The notes under the pieces are model-generated. The model was given only the letters and a program-made list of their open reading frames with translations. It was not told the DNA's origin and did no database searches. DNA of 56,028 nt, taken from Candidatus Poribacteria bacterium (GTDB taxonomy: Bacteria > Poribacteria > WGA-4E > WGA-3G). Where the stretch lies: the NCBI GenBank assembly GCA_022827885.1, contig JAJEIP010000046.1, positions 1 through 56,028 of the forward strand. The letters are read 5' to 3'. Positions 18,013-27,094 of the stretch are shown piece by piece. Both the position numbers and the translations under genes were made by a program. Position 1 is the first letter of the stretch. Every line of letters starts with the position of its first letter.

Positions 18013-18120
18013 TCTTTTTTAGAAAACAATGTTTCGACGAAAGTACATGTCGAAAATTGCTATTAAGTGCACTGAATCAGCGGTAATTTGTAATCTGAAC
18101 ATTTGTTTAATGATAACATA

Positions 18121-18150
18121 TTGACAAAAAAATCGCAACAAAAATATTAC
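18121..18150 (+). promoter_or_regulatory. Candidate promoter for the KDPG aldolase gene
   Basis: TTGACA (18121-18126) with TATTAC (18145-18150), spacer 18, pointing at the gene starting 18228, in the region divergent from the CorC pair. Confidence 0.5.
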
Positions 18151-18227
18151 CGTATTACAGTATTGGCAAGGCAATATTAAGAAATACCTTTAATCTCAAA
18201 CGAATACGACTAATTTTGAGGATGTCT

Positions 18228-18887
18228 ATGACAAAATTAGAACAGATGCAACAGATCGAAGCATGTGGTATTGTCGCTATTATTCGTGCCAATAGCGCAA
18301 ATGAATTGATTGAAGCAGCCGCTGCGATTCATGCAGGCGGTGTTAACGTAATTGAAGTGACGATGACAACACCGAACGCGTTACAGGTAATCAACGACGT
18401 TTCATCGGCGTATGGGGATACCGTTCTCGTTGGTGCCGGATCGGTATTAGACGCAGAGACAGCACGCGCTGTGATGTTAGCAGGCGCTGACTTTGTTGTC
18501 AGTCCAGTTACAAAACCAGATGTAATCGAGATTTGTAACCGCTACGGTAAAGTTGTGATTCCCGGGGCATTTACCCCAACCGAAATCTTGCTGGCATGGG
18601 AAACAGGGGCAGACTATGTAAAGGTGTTCCCATCAAGTGGTGTTGGTGCCGACTACATAAAAGATGTGAAGGCGCCGCTGCCACAAATCCCGTTGGTTCC
18701 AACAGGGGGCATCAATGCGGAAAACGCGGCTGATTTTATTAAAGCCGGGGCAACCGCTTTGGGAGTCGGAAGTGCCCTCGTTAACAACCAACTCATTGCG
18801 GCTGGTGAATTCGCAACCCTCACGGAGAGAGCGGAGAGGCTCGTTAAGGAGGTACAACGCGCCCGTTCAAGGTCTAATTCAGTTTAG
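18228..18887 (+). CDS. eda: 2-keto-3-deoxy-6-phosphogluconate / 4-hydroxy-2-oxoglutarate aldolase
   Basis: About 219 residues of a class I aldolase cleaving KDPG to pyruvate and glyceraldehyde-3-phosphate. Family blocks seen are VIEVTMTTPNAL (catalytic Glu), GAGSVLD, VSPVTKPD, PGAFTPTEI, the Schiff-base lysine Lys132 in YVKVFPSS, and PTGGINAENA. ATG 18228 is chosen because TGAGGA (18217-18222) sits five bases ahead; ATG 18222 is also in frame. No phosphogluconate dehydratase is nearby. Neighbours with sugar-acid chemistry (HpcH/HpaI aldolase, IolC, IolD) suggest a sugar-acid breakdown group, although a kinase gene intervenes. Confidence 0.9.
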   Translation: MTKLEQMQQIEACGIVAIIRANSANELIEAAAAIHAGGVNVIEVTMTTPNALQVINDVSSAYGDTVLVGAGSVLDAETARAVMLAGADFVVSPVTKPDVIEICNRYGKVVIPGAFTPTEILLAWETGADYVKVFPSSGVGADYIKDVKAPLPQIPLVPTGGINAENAADFIKAGATALGVGSALVNNQLIAAGEFATLTERAERLVKEVQRARSRSNSV

Positions 18888-18911
18888 ATTTGTTCAAAAT
18901 GTATTTTTATG

Positions 18912-18940
18912 TTGACAATTAATCTTAATTCTGTTAATTT
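18912..18940 (+). promoter_or_regulatory. Candidate promoter for the Ser/Thr kinase gene
   Basis: TTGACA (18912-18917), spacer 17, TAATTT (18935-18940), about 40 bases before the kinase start. Confidence 0.5.
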
Positions 18941-18981
18941 TAATACTAAGATGTATACCCTGTCCCCTTTGAGTGCCAATT

Positions 18982-20916
18982 ATGCAGATTGATCAACTCA
19001 TTTTAGGTAAATATAGATTGCTTGAGTTTCTCAATTCAGGGGGATTCTCTTCGGTTTTTCGCGCCCGCGAAGAAATGACAAATCGGATTGTGGCAATTAA
19101 AGCCTTGGCAAAAACTGCCTATCCCGCCAGTAGAATGAAGTTTTTGCTGACCGAGTTCCAAGCGATGTCGAAAATTTGGGGACATCCAAATATCGTCTCT
19201 ATTCATACCGTTGAACCCGGCAAAGATGACTATGTTGCGTGGATAGTCATGGAATACGTCGAGGGGAAAAGCCTTCATGATCTCATGCAGGAGGGCGCAC
19301 TCAATCTAACAGATACCCTCAATATCGGTTTAGACATTTGTCGCGGGCTGAAAGCAGCGCATGAACACAAAATTATGCATCGCGATATCAAACCGCAGAA
19401 TATTTTACTCACAATCGAAAAAGAAGCAAAGGTCGCCGACTTTAGTATCGCTCGCATATTTGGCGAAACAACTGAATTCGCTGAAACTATGGCGGGCACC
19501 CGACGCTACATGGCACCCGAACAGCACTACGGCTCTTATGACTATCGGGCAGATCTTTATTCCACAGCACTCATCTTGTATCAGGCGATAACCGGGCGAT
19601 TTCCGTTTTCAGGGGAAAATAAGGAAATTGATAAAAAGAAAGCAGCCGGAGAAATAGAAGAAATCCATAGATGTCCCGAGGTGCTCCGCAATTTCCTACA
19701 AAAAGCACTTCACCGACAACTCTTAGAACGCCATCAGAGTGCCGATGAAATGTATGAAGAACTGGATCGAATTCGCCAAGATGAGTATGTTAAACAAGTT
19801 GCTCAGCTGATTGATGCGAGCGTTAATTCCAATAATCCAAGATTAGCAGAAGCACTGGAAGGGTACCGTAAAACATTTCGCCTCTCGCTTGCAGATGCTG
19901 AACGGATGAATCAAAACCTCTTTTTTCAACGACGGCAGCGGGAGGAAAATAGTAAACGAGAGAAGATCGTAACGCAAGTTCAAAGGCACTATACACTTGC
20001 TACACGTTACATCGAAAACCAAGACTTTCGAGGCGTACTATCGGAACTCCATAGAGCAAGCCATCTCTATATCGATGATCAGGGCTTAACCAATACTATA
20101 GACAATTTGTTTGACGAACTCAGTGCCGCAAACATAGTCTTCCCATCACGCCCGACTGCTGAGGAAATTGTTGCCCTCATTCAGAAATTACCAGAGAATG
20201 AAAGTGATGTTCTTCGGACATGGCTTGAGCATCAAATATCGGTACCGGAAGAAACAGAAAATATAACACCCATACGCCCCCGCGTTAGGGCAACCGGCAG
20301 TTATCGGCTCGTGATGGAGGAAGCTTCACCGGAATTCCTACTCGATCAGGTTCACAGCGACATTCAATATCCACATGAGATAGAAGCATTTCGTATCTTT
20401 CGGCAGATTCAAATCTATGAACAACAGGGGCGGACCCGACAATGCCACGTGCTTTATAGGAAGCTCGGTAGATTCTATCAAAAACAGGCTAACAACTTTA
20501 TCAAGAAAGACGATTTAGAACTCGTTGCTAACTGTTATACGCGCGCCCGCTTCGCTTACACGGTCGCAGAGAAACAGCGTCTCGCCAGAAAGAACGCCAA
20601 AAAGGGTGGGATTTATTACACGCGCTTGGCACGTCAATTTGAACTACAGCGTTCATGGGAAGAAGCAGGAAAATCTTATATCCTCGCCGCTTACAATCAT
20701 AGTTACACGAATTTGTTGTTACTCGTAGAGGAATGCCATCGAATGGCAATCGTCTGTTATTTTAACGCTGCTGAAAGTGCACATCTCAATGATGATTTAC
20801 AAACCGCTTATGACTTTTACGCGTTAATCTTGGCGGTCGGTGAAAAGATGTCTACACCGACAAAAATGGTAAGCGAAGCACAAAAATTAATGTCGGAAAT
20901 CCCGGTCGAAAGTTAA
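18982..20916 (+). CDS. Hanks-type serine/threonine protein kinase with long helical C-terminal region
   Basis: About 644 residues. Kinase domain at about 10-270: glycine-rich loop LNSGGFSSVF, VAIKAL lysine, HRDIKPQN (catalytic Asp135), APEQ, DLYSTALILYQ. The metal motif is DFS rather than DFG, a change tolerated in some bacterial kinases. The remaining 370 residues have no membrane segment. They are helix-rich with TPR-like stretches (YTLATRYIENQDFRGVLSEL; ELVANCYTRARFAYTVAEKQ; SWEEAGKSYILAAYNHSY), suggesting a protein-binding scaffold. A soluble kinase is unlike membrane-anchored PknB. ATG 18982 is preferred; GTG 18973 is in frame. Targets are unknown. Confidence 0.88.
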   Translation: MQIDQLILGKYRLLEFLNSGGFSSVFRAREEMTNRIVAIKALAKTAYPASRMKFLLTEFQAMSKIWGHPNIVSIHTVEPGKDDYVAWIVMEYVEGKSLHDLMQEGALNLTDTLNIGLDICRGLKAAHEHKIMHRDIKPQNILLTIEKEAKVADFSIARIFGETTEFAETMAGTRRYMAPEQHYGSYDYRADLYSTALILYQAITGRFPFSGENKEIDKKKAAGEIEEIHRCPEVLRNFLQKALHRQLLERHQSADEMYEELDRIRQDEYVKQVAQLIDASVNSNNPRLAEALEGYRKTFRLSLADAERMNQNLFFQRRQREENSKREKIVTQVQRHYTLATRYIENQDFRGVLSELHRASHLYIDDQGLTNTIDNLFDELSAANIVFPSRPTAEEIVALIQKLPENESDVLRTWLEHQISVPEETENITPIRPRVRATGSYRLVMEEASPEFLLDQVHSDIQYPHEIEAFRIFRQIQIYEQQGRTRQCHVLYRKLGRFYQKQANNFIKKDDLELVANCYTRARFAYTVAEKQRLARKNAKKGGIYYTRLARQFELQRSWEEAGKSYILAAYNHSYTNLLLLVEECHRMAIVCYFNAAESAHLNDDLQTAYDFYALILAVGEKMSTPTKMVSEAQKLMSEIPVES

Positions 20917-20927
20917 AGGAACTACAC

Positions 20928-21737
20928 GTGAAAGCAGCTTTAAAGCGCGGAGAAGTGCTTATTGGAACATTTGTACTTGAATTCGCCGGTTCCGCAATTG
21001 CAACACTTCTCGCAAGTGCCGGAGCAGACTTTATTATCGCAGATTTGGAACACAGTTCCTTCTCCATAGAAACTATTGGACGGACAATTCGGAACGCACG
21101 AGGTTCAAACCTTCCCTGTATTGTCCGAGTCCCCGCACTTGAACGTCATTTTGTCTCTCGGGTGCTTGATGCAGGGGCAACCGGGGTCATGATTCCTCGG
21201 GTCGAATCCTGTGAAGACATTGAAAAAATTAAAAAATGGACAAAATATGCCCCCGAAGGCGACCGAGGTGTTGCTTTCGGCATTGGACATACTGATTATG
21301 GGGACTTCACAAAACTGGATACCAGAGCGTATGTCCATAACGCAAATCAGAAAATTCTCACCATCGGGCAGATTGAAACCCGCCAAGCCGTTGAAAACCT
21401 AAATGAAATCCTTGAGACAGGCGAGTTAGATGTTGTATTTATTGGGCCCTACGACCTATCCACGTCTATGGGTATCTCTGGGGAACTCAACCATCCACTG
21501 CTTTTAGAAGCGATAAAAAATATTATTAACCTCACACAGACACATAATATCCCTTTAGGTTGTTATGTCAACGACTTTGAGGGCGGTGAACAGTGGTTAA
21601 ATCTTGGTGTTCAGCTGATCGCTTGCGGAAATGATGCGTTTCTCATAACTCGTAAATTTGCTGAGGAACATCAAAAATTCAAAAATGCGGTGTCGGATTT
21701 AGATCGTTCAAAACGAATAGCGGATCCACAAATATAG
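20928..21737 (+). CDS. HpcH/HpaI-family aldolase (2-keto-3-deoxy-sugar-acid type)
   Basis: 269 residues, a class II metal-dependent pyruvate aldolase: FIIADLEHSSFS, VRVPALE, DAGATGVMIPRVES, and the metal-site region IGQIETRQAVENLNEIL, FIGPYDLSTSMG. Known relatives cleave 2-keto-3-deoxyglucarate, 4-hydroxy-2-oxoheptanedioate or related acids to pyruvate plus an aldehyde; the exact substrate is not readable. GTG 20928 follows AAGGAACT and the kinase stop by 11 bases, so it is probably in the same transcript as the kinase. It fits the sugar-acid theme of the next genes. Confidence 0.88.
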   Translation: MKAALKRGEVLIGTFVLEFAGSAIATLLASAGADFIIADLEHSSFSIETIGRTIRNARGSNLPCIVRVPALERHFVSRVLDAGATGVMIPRVESCEDIEKIKKWTKYAPEGDRGVAFGIGHTDYGDFTKLDTRAYVHNANQKILTIGQIETRQAVENLNEILETGELDVVFIGPYDLSTSMGISGELNHPLLLEAIKNIINLTQTHNIPLGCYVNDFEGGEQWLNLGVQLIACGNDAFLITRKFAEEHQKFKNAVSDLDRSKRIADPQI

Positions 21738-21763
21738 CCGGGAATACACCGAAAACCTGCAAG

Positions 21764-21817
21764 TTAATCATCCACTCGACTCCGATACAAGGCAGCAAAG
21801 CACGAGTGGATGGTTAA
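21764..21817 (+). promoter_or_regulatory. Long inverted repeat in the iolC leader
   Basis: A 15-base arm (21764-21778) pairs with 21803-21817, perfect except one possible G-U pair, with a 24-base loop. There is no T-run after it, so a plain terminator is unlikely; it may be an mRNA structure or an operator. It lies 36 bases before the iolC start. Confidence 0.5.
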
Positions 21818-21853
21818 AACGGACGCAGCAGCCCAGGGGCCATAAATTAAAGA

Positions 21854-22861
21854 ATGGAAACTTACGATATTCTCACAATCGGACGAAGTTCTTTAGATCT
21901 CTACGCGAACGACATCGGTGCCGCGTTTCCAGATATTAAAAGTTTTGGTGCCTTCGTTGGTGGATGTCCTACGAATATCAGCGTTGGTGTCCAGCGACTT
22001 GGGCTTCAAGCTGCACTCCTTACTGCCATCGGCGAAGATCCGGTTGGGGAGTTCCTACTCAAATTTTTGAAAGATGAGGGCGTTGAAATTCAGTTTATTC
22101 CGCACAAACCGGGGCACCGAACAAGTGCTGTCGTCCTCGGTATTGAACCGCCGGATCGATTCCCGCTCATCTATTACCGCGATAACTGTGCAGATATTGA
22201 ACTCACTATTGATGATGTTCTCGCCGCGCCGATCGCTGAAAGTCGAGCGGTGTTAATATCTGGAACTGGTTTGAGTAAGGAACCGAGTCGCAGCGCTACA
22301 CTCTACGCGGCTGAATACGCACAAGCACTCGGCAAACACGTCTTTTTGGATCTTGATTTTCGGGCGGATCAGTGGCACGATCCAAGAGCATTCGGCGTTG
22401 TCGTGCGATCAGCGTTACGTTATATTGATATTGCCATCGGGACGGAAGAAGAGATCAAAGCCGCAACGCTTACGAGTCTTTCACAACTCACAATTGAACA
22501 CTCTCAAATCTCAAATCCTATGATTGAAGGGGATATGGCACTCGCTATTGAGACGCTTTTAAGTGCTGGTCCAGATGCACTGATAGTAAAACGTGGGATT
22601 GAAGGTGCCGATGTTCATTTGGCGAACGAAGAAATCGTTCACGCTGAACCCTTTCCTGTTGAAGTTTACAATACGCTGGGTGCTGGTGATGCTTTTGCGA
22701 GCGGTTTTATTTACGGTCATCTCAGTGGTTGGGGTTGGCGGAAATCTGCCCGTCTCGGCAACGCCACGGGTGCAATTGTCGTAACACGGCACGGGTGTGC
22801 GAACTTTATGCCGACAATGCCCGAAGTTGATGAATTTGTCGCAGCGCGCGGCGGATGGTAA
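21854..22861 (+). CDS. iolC: 5-dehydro-2-deoxygluconokinase
   Basis: 335 residues of the PfkB/ribokinase family. Start MEN-like METYDILTIGRSSLDLYAND, FVGGCPTNISVGVQRLG, GEDPVGEFL, and the PfkB C-terminal signature NTLGAGDAFASGF with catalytic Asp. The GRSSxDLY and GGCPTN blocks are those of IolC, which phosphorylates 2-deoxy-5-keto-gluconate in inositol breakdown. IolD, the enzyme two steps earlier, follows directly. iolB, iolE, iolG and iolJ are not in the window. ATG 21854 follows AAATTAAAGA. Confidence 0.92.
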   Translation: METYDILTIGRSSLDLYANDIGAAFPDIKSFGAFVGGCPTNISVGVQRLGLQAALLTAIGEDPVGEFLLKFLKDEGVEIQFIPHKPGHRTSAVVLGIEPPDRFPLIYYRDNCADIELTIDDVLAAPIAESRAVLISGTGLSKEPSRSATLYAAEYAQALGKHVFLDLDFRADQWHDPRAFGVVVRSALRYIDIAIGTEEEIKAATLTSLSQLTIEHSQISNPMIEGDMALAIETLLSAGPDALIVKRGIEGADVHLANEEIVHAEPFPVEVYNTLGAGDAFASGFIYGHLSGWGWRKSARLGNATGAIVVTRHGCANFMPTMPEVDEFVAARGGW

Positions 22862-22926
22862 ATACAATTTGGTTTGGGTTCCATACCGCAGCCACACATT
22901 ACTTTATCAAAGGAGCAGCAATTTTC

Positions 22927-24792
22927 ATGAAAACACAAAAACTCACGATGGGACAAGCCATCGTTCAATTTCTCCGACAACAATATGTTGAACGAGATGG
23001 AAACGAAGCCCAATTTTTTGCCGGTATGTTCGGAATCTTCGGACACGGAAACGTTGCAGGTATCGGTCAAGCGTTGCATCAGTATTCCGATGCCTTCCGG
23101 TTCTACCAGACGCGTAATGAACAATCCATGGTACACACCGCCGCTGCGTTTACCAAAATGAACAATCGCCTGCGAACCTTTGCCTGCACGACATCCATCG
23201 GACCGGGGGCAACAAATATGATTACAGGGGCTGCGGGCGCAACGATTAACCGACTGCCGGTGCTCTTACTACCGGGAGACATTTTTTCCACACGCTTAGT
23301 CGCCCCAGTTTTACAGCAGCTGGAGTCTTCCAGTTCACAGGATTATTCTGTGAACGATTGTTTCAAGCCGATTTCGCGGTATTGGGATCGGATTAATCGT
23401 CCAGAACAGATAATTACTGCCTTGCCAGAGGCGATGCGAGTCCTGACATCGCAGGCTGATACTGGGACAGTAACCTTAGCACTTCCGCAAGACGTTCAGG
23501 CTGAGGCGTATGATTATCCAGCACAACTTTTTGAGAAACGCGTTTATACCATATCTCGCCCGCGTGCTGATGTAAGCCTACTAAATCGCGCAACGGCGTG
23601 GATTCGCGAGAGTAAATCTCCTTTGATTATCGCCGGTGGGGGTGTTATCTACAGTGAAGCCACAGCACACCTCGCACAATTCGCAGAACAAACTGGTGTT
23701 CCTGTCGGTGAAACTTTCGCCGGAAAAGGTTCACTGCCCTACAATCATCCCCAGAATCTTGGAGCCATCGGCGCAACAGGGACACCAGGGGCGAATATCA
23801 CTGCCCGAGAAGCAGATTTGGTGATTGCAATCGGCACGCGCTTGAGTGATTTCACGACTGCTTCCAAGACTGCTTTCCAAAACCCCAACGTCCGTTTCAT
23901 CAACATTAATGTTGCAGAATTCGATGCCTTTAAACATGCCGCCTTACCACTCGTCGCAGACGCGCGCGTCACACTTGAGGAACTGGCTACCGCTGTCGGG
24001 AACTATCACGTTGATGCTGCCTATGCCACACAAATCAAGAACTATCGCGACGAATGGGAGGAAGAAGTGGATCGACTTTACCACCTTGGTCACACGCCTT
24101 TACCGAGTCAGAGCGAGGTCATCGGTGTGGTTAACGAATTTTCACGTCCTGAAGATGTAGTGGTGTGCGCAGCGGGGAGCCTTCCGGGAGACTTACACAA
24201 GTTATGGCGAACCCGTAATCCGAAACAGTACCACTTAGAGTACGGATACTCGTGTATGGGCTACGAAATCGCTGGTGGATTGGGCATCAAAATGGCGGAT
24301 CCAAATCGCGACGTCTATGTTATGGTTGGTGATGGTTCATACTTAATGCTGGCGCAAGAGATCATTACATCGATTCAGGAAGGTTTTAAACTCATTATTG
24401 TGCTTGTGAACAACGAGGGACATAGTAGTATCGGCGGATTGTCTCGGGCAACCGGCGCGCAAGGTTTCGCCACCCGTTTCCGCTATCGGGACGAAAAAAC
24501 GGGTGAACTTGAAGGTGACTTTTTACCCGTAGATCTCGCCGCGAATGCTGCCAGTCTTGGTGCCAAGGTAATTGAAGCAACAACCTTGCAAAGCCTAAAA
24601 GCCGCCCTACATGAGGCACGAGAAGCTGAGCACACAACCGTTGTGAAGATTGATGTAGATTACTACCAAGGAGTTCCGCGCTACGAATCGTGGTGGGATG
24701 TTCCTATCGCACAAGTCTCCGAAGTCGATACGGCGCAAGAGGCCTATGAAGAATACGAATTGGATAAGCGAAAGGAACGCTACTTCCTTTAA
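22927..24792 (+). CDS. iolD: 3D-(3,5/4)-trihydroxycyclohexane-1,2-dione acylhydrolase (thiamine-dependent)
   Basis: 621 residues, the usual IolD length. A thiamine-diphosphate enzyme that opens the ring of the inositol-derived dione to 5-deoxyglucuronate. N-terminal pyrimidine-binding region with GMFGIFGHGNVAGIGQAL and EQSMVHTAAAFTKMNNR, a central domain (IIAGGGVIYSEATAHLAQFA), and the C-terminal cofactor motif GDGSYLMLAQEIITSIQEG ending NNEGHSS. ATG 22927 has AGGAG at 22911-22915. An earlier ATG at 22855 overlaps the iolC stop but has no ribosome site and adds atypical residues. Coupled with iolC, 65 bases apart. Confidence 0.94.
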   Translation: MKTQKLTMGQAIVQFLRQQYVERDGNEAQFFAGMFGIFGHGNVAGIGQALHQYSDAFRFYQTRNEQSMVHTAAAFTKMNNRLRTFACTTSIGPGATNMITGAAGATINRLPVLLLPGDIFSTRLVAPVLQQLESSSSQDYSVNDCFKPISRYWDRINRPEQIITALPEAMRVLTSQADTGTVTLALPQDVQAEAYDYPAQLFEKRVYTISRPRADVSLLNRATAWIRESKSPLIIAGGGVIYSEATAHLAQFAEQTGVPVGETFAGKGSLPYNHPQNLGAIGATGTPGANITAREADLVIAIGTRLSDFTTASKTAFQNPNVRFININVAEFDAFKHAALPLVADARVTLEELATAVGNYHVDAAYATQIKNYRDEWEEEVDRLYHLGHTPLPSQSEVIGVVNEFSRPEDVVVCAAGSLPGDLHKLWRTRNPKQYHLEYGYSCMGYEIAGGLGIKMADPNRDVYVMVGDGSYLMLAQEIITSIQEGFKLIIVLVNNEGHSSIGGLSRATGAQGFATRFRYRDEKTGELEGDFLPVDLAANAASLGAKVIEATTLQSLKAALHEAREAEHTTVVKIDVDYYQGVPRYESWWDVPIAQVSEVDTAQEAYEEYELDKRKERYFL

Positions 24793-24798
24793 GCCAAT

Positions 24799-24922
24799 TA
24801 GGACTTACGCCGGGTGCTCTTTTATAGCATAACCTGTTTGGTTGTGTTTCCACAGACCACTTGTGTTTTTTAGACGATCCCTTTCTCATGCACGGGCGAT
24901 GGTCAAAATTATGTAAGTCCTA
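24799..24922. mobile_element. MITE-like element, 124 bp, TA-flanked terminal inverted repeats
   Basis: TAGGACTTAC (24799-24808) and its exact reverse complement GTAAGTCCTA (24913-24922) bound a 124-base non-coding stretch. The outermost TA at both ends fits TA-target insertion of the Tc1/mariner/IS630 kind, or may just be part of the repeat. CCAATT occurs immediately outside on both sides (24794-24799 and 24923-24928), a possible six-base duplication. No transposase is inside. The element sits between iolD and the small CxxC gene. Confidence 0.72.
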
Positions 24923-24954
24923 CCAATTTAAGGGATGTTGACGAAAGGAAGGTT

Positions 24955-25194
24955 ATGAAAGCATCAGAACTGTTAGCAAAAGCCAAATCGGGAGACGCTA
25001 TTGCATGTGGTTCATGTGATGAGAATATCCCAGCGAATGACATTTTGGGATTTGTGTTTAAGTTGGGAACACTCGCACCGCGCATGCAAAACGCAAACGT
25101 CGGTGATATTACCTGCGTAAAATGCCAAACTGCGGATCCAGATATTAATATTGAACCGCGCGGACCAGATGTTAAGTTTGTCCGTGGTGATTAA
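24955..25194 (+). CDS. Small protein with two CxxC motifs
   Basis: 79 residues with CGSC (residues 19-22) and CVKC (59-62), spacing that would suit a zinc ribbon or an iron-sulfur site. No signal peptide. ATG 24955 follows GAAAGGAAGGTT, a good ribosome site, and the codon use looks coding. The family is not recognised. RlmB starts 39 bases after its stop in the same direction, so the two may be co-transcribed. Confidence 0.65.
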   Translation: MKASELLAKAKSGDAIACGSCDENIPANDILGFVFKLGTLAPRMQNANVGDITCVKCQTADPDINIEPRGPDVKFVRGD

Positions 25195-25233
25195 TGGGCA
25201 AGGACTGCTATTCCTATTCGTCCACACTTCGAT

Positions 25234-25974
25234 ATGTCCGAATATATTGTTGGCAGAAATCCAGTTATAGAACATCTAAAGCGCGGGACGCAAGCCGTGG
25301 AAAAAATCTGGATTGCCAAGGGGAATACCCACTCACGCATCCAACATATCGTTACAATAGCAGAAAAGGCAGGGGTCCCTATAAAACGCTGTCCACGACG
25401 TGAGTTGGACAGGCTTGAGCCATCTGTGCCACACCAAGGTGTTATCGCCTTGGTGAGTCCGGCGCGTTACGACGATCTGGCATCAATACTCGCGAAAATA
25501 GAACGCAGTGAACACAACGCGCTGTTAATTATATTAGATAACATTCAAGACCCAAGAAATCTTGGAGCGATTCTCCGGACCGCTGAGGCTGTGAATGCCG
25601 ATGCCGTTATCATTCCCAAAAATCGTGCTGTCGGCATCACAGCAGCTGTACACAAAGCATCAGCAGGTGCGTCCACGTATATACCCATCGTCACAGTGAC
25701 AAACATAGCACATACCATAGACACCCTTAAAAGCAGGAGAATATGGGTCGCCGGTGCCGCCGAGAATGCATCTTGTCTATATACGGATACTGACTTTAGA
25801 GTGCCATTGTGTCTCGTCTTCGGAAGTGAAGGTAAGGGACTCCGACGACTTGTGAAACAAAAATGTGATTACCTTGTTCATCTGCCGATGTTAGGCAAAA
25901 TTGGCTCACTAAACGTTTCAGTTGCAGCGGGTGTGTTGTTATATGAAGTAATTCGGCAACGCGATGTGAAATGA
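25234..25974 (+). CDS. rlmB: 23S rRNA 2'-O-methyltransferase RlmB-type (SpoU/TrmH family)
   Basis: 246 residues. N-terminal substrate-binding domain (about 1-75, YIVGRNPVIEHLKRG) and SPOUT methyltransferase domain (about 95-246) with the three family motifs NIQDPRNLGAILRTAE, FGSEGKGLRR and IGSLNVSVAAGVLLYE. RlmB methylates G2251 of 23S rRNA in the ribosomal P-loop; the RlmB-versus-other SpoU assignment rests on the N-terminal domain. ATG 25234. It converges on radC, leaving an 11-base gap. Confidence 0.92.
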   Translation: MSEYIVGRNPVIEHLKRGTQAVEKIWIAKGNTHSRIQHIVTIAEKAGVPIKRCPRRELDRLEPSVPHQGVIALVSPARYDDLASILAKIERSEHNALLIILDNIQDPRNLGAILRTAEAVNADAVIIPKNRAVGITAAVHKASAGASTYIPIVTVTNIAHTIDTLKSRRIWVAGAAENASCLYTDTDFRVPLCLVFGSEGKGLRRLVKQKCDYLVHLPMLGKIGSLNVSVAAGVLLYEVIRQRDVK

Positions 25975-25985
25975 ATCGGCGTGCT

Positions 25986-26726
25986 TCAAATGAAGTTTTC
26001 CTCCTTCAGACTCACAAAAATCCCGTCCCCGATGATAATGTGATCCAACACTTTTATCCCAATCTGATTGCCAGCCTCAATCAACTGTTTTGTTGCCCGA
26101 ATGTCTTCTTGGCTCGGCTGTGGATCTCCAGATGGATGATTGTGAACAAGGATAATTGAATTTGCTGATTCTTCGATAGCGAATCGAAAAATTTCGCGTG
26201 GGTGAAAAACACTCGCATTTAGCGTCCCTTCAAAGACTGTGCTTTCTGACACTAATCTTTTTCCCCAATCCAAATCGTCATCCAGATCACCTGTGATGCC
26301 TTTGGTTGTTACACCGCCCTTGGTGTCAAGGCAAAGGACGCAAACAATTTCCTTCTGTAGGTACCGCATTCTGGACATCATCAGATCTGCAACATCCGCC
26401 GGGGATGTGATTTTATCGCGGTCGGCGTGGAAACGTGCCAATCGTTTGCCGAGTTCAAGAGCCGCGACGATCTGTGCGGCTTTCGCTTCACCAACGCCTT
26501 TAATTTTCTCAAATTGTTTGGTCTTGTGATCCGCCATCCGCTTCAAATCGCCTTCAACCGCCATCAGCACCTGCTCACCAAGCTGAATAGCGGATGTCCC
26601 TTGGAAACCGCTTTTGAGGATGATAGCCAAGAGTTCAGAGTCTTTCAGGGTCTCCGGTCCATATTTATGGAGCCTTTCGCGTGGACGTTCATCCTCAGGG
26701 AGATCCTTAATTCGTACTTTATACAT
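25986..26726 (-). CDS. radC: RadC-family JAB/MPN-domain protein
   Basis: 246 residues. Helix-hairpin-helix-like N-terminal half (IKDLPEDERPRERL; GVGEAKAAQIVAALELGKR) and a C-terminal JAB metal site HNHPSGDPQPSQED near residue 195. The reading frame could begin at 26852, but ATG 26726 is chosen because AAAGGAAA lies six bases ahead and the family normally begins just before IKDLPEDERPRE. The family is often called a DNA repair protein, but its biochemical role is uncertain. Antisense to rlmB. Confidence 0.93.
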   Translation of the reverse strand: MYKVRIKDLPEDERPRERLHKYGPETLKDSELLAIILKSGFQGTSAIQLGEQVLMAVEGDLKRMADHKTKQFEKIKGVGEAKAAQIVAALELGKRLARFHADRDKITSPADVADLMMSRMRYLQKEIVCVLCLDTKGGVTTKGITGDLDDDLDWGKRLVSESTVFEGTLNASVFHPREIFRFAIEESANSIILVHNHPSGDPQPSQEDIRATKQLIEAGNQIGIKVLDHIIIGDGIFVSLKEENFI

Positions 26727-27094
26727 TACTTTCCTTTCTATTGATAGAAATTCGTCAACATTATACTCTGTTTCAGCATTAAAAACAAACAAAATCCGAT
26801 GCCATTTCCGGGGAATTGCGTACCCATTTTCCGCAAAGAATCTAAGAAACATAGATCAGTAGTGGGTCGTTTGTCGCGCCGGTGAACTGCTGTCTTTAAA
26901 GTTGAAGAAAATTTCAAAATTGAAGTTTAAAGTTGAAAAAAGTTTAAAATTGGAAAGGGCAACTCTTTTTGGCAACATTTCACAAAATCGAATGGGTATC
27001 CAAATTGCAGGTTGACAAATATTTTCAATTAGTTTAAAATTGAAAGTGTGAATCGAAATTTCAATTTTCCAGCAAACAACAAAAGGAGACAACC
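26727..27094. other. Intergenic region between radC and the first STAS gene
   Basis: 368 AT-rich bases. Three imperfect copies of GTTTAAAATTG(G)AAAG occur around 26926, 26942 and 27032, of which the last overlaps the promoter at 27012-27040. They might bind a regulator, or may be low-complexity drift. No gene is seen. Confidence 0.5.
27012..27040 (+). promoter_or_regulatory. Sigma70-type promoter for the STAS operon
   Basis: TTGACA (27012-27017), spacer 17, TAAAAT (27035-27040); expected start about 45 bases before the ATG at 27095. Confidence 0.75.
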
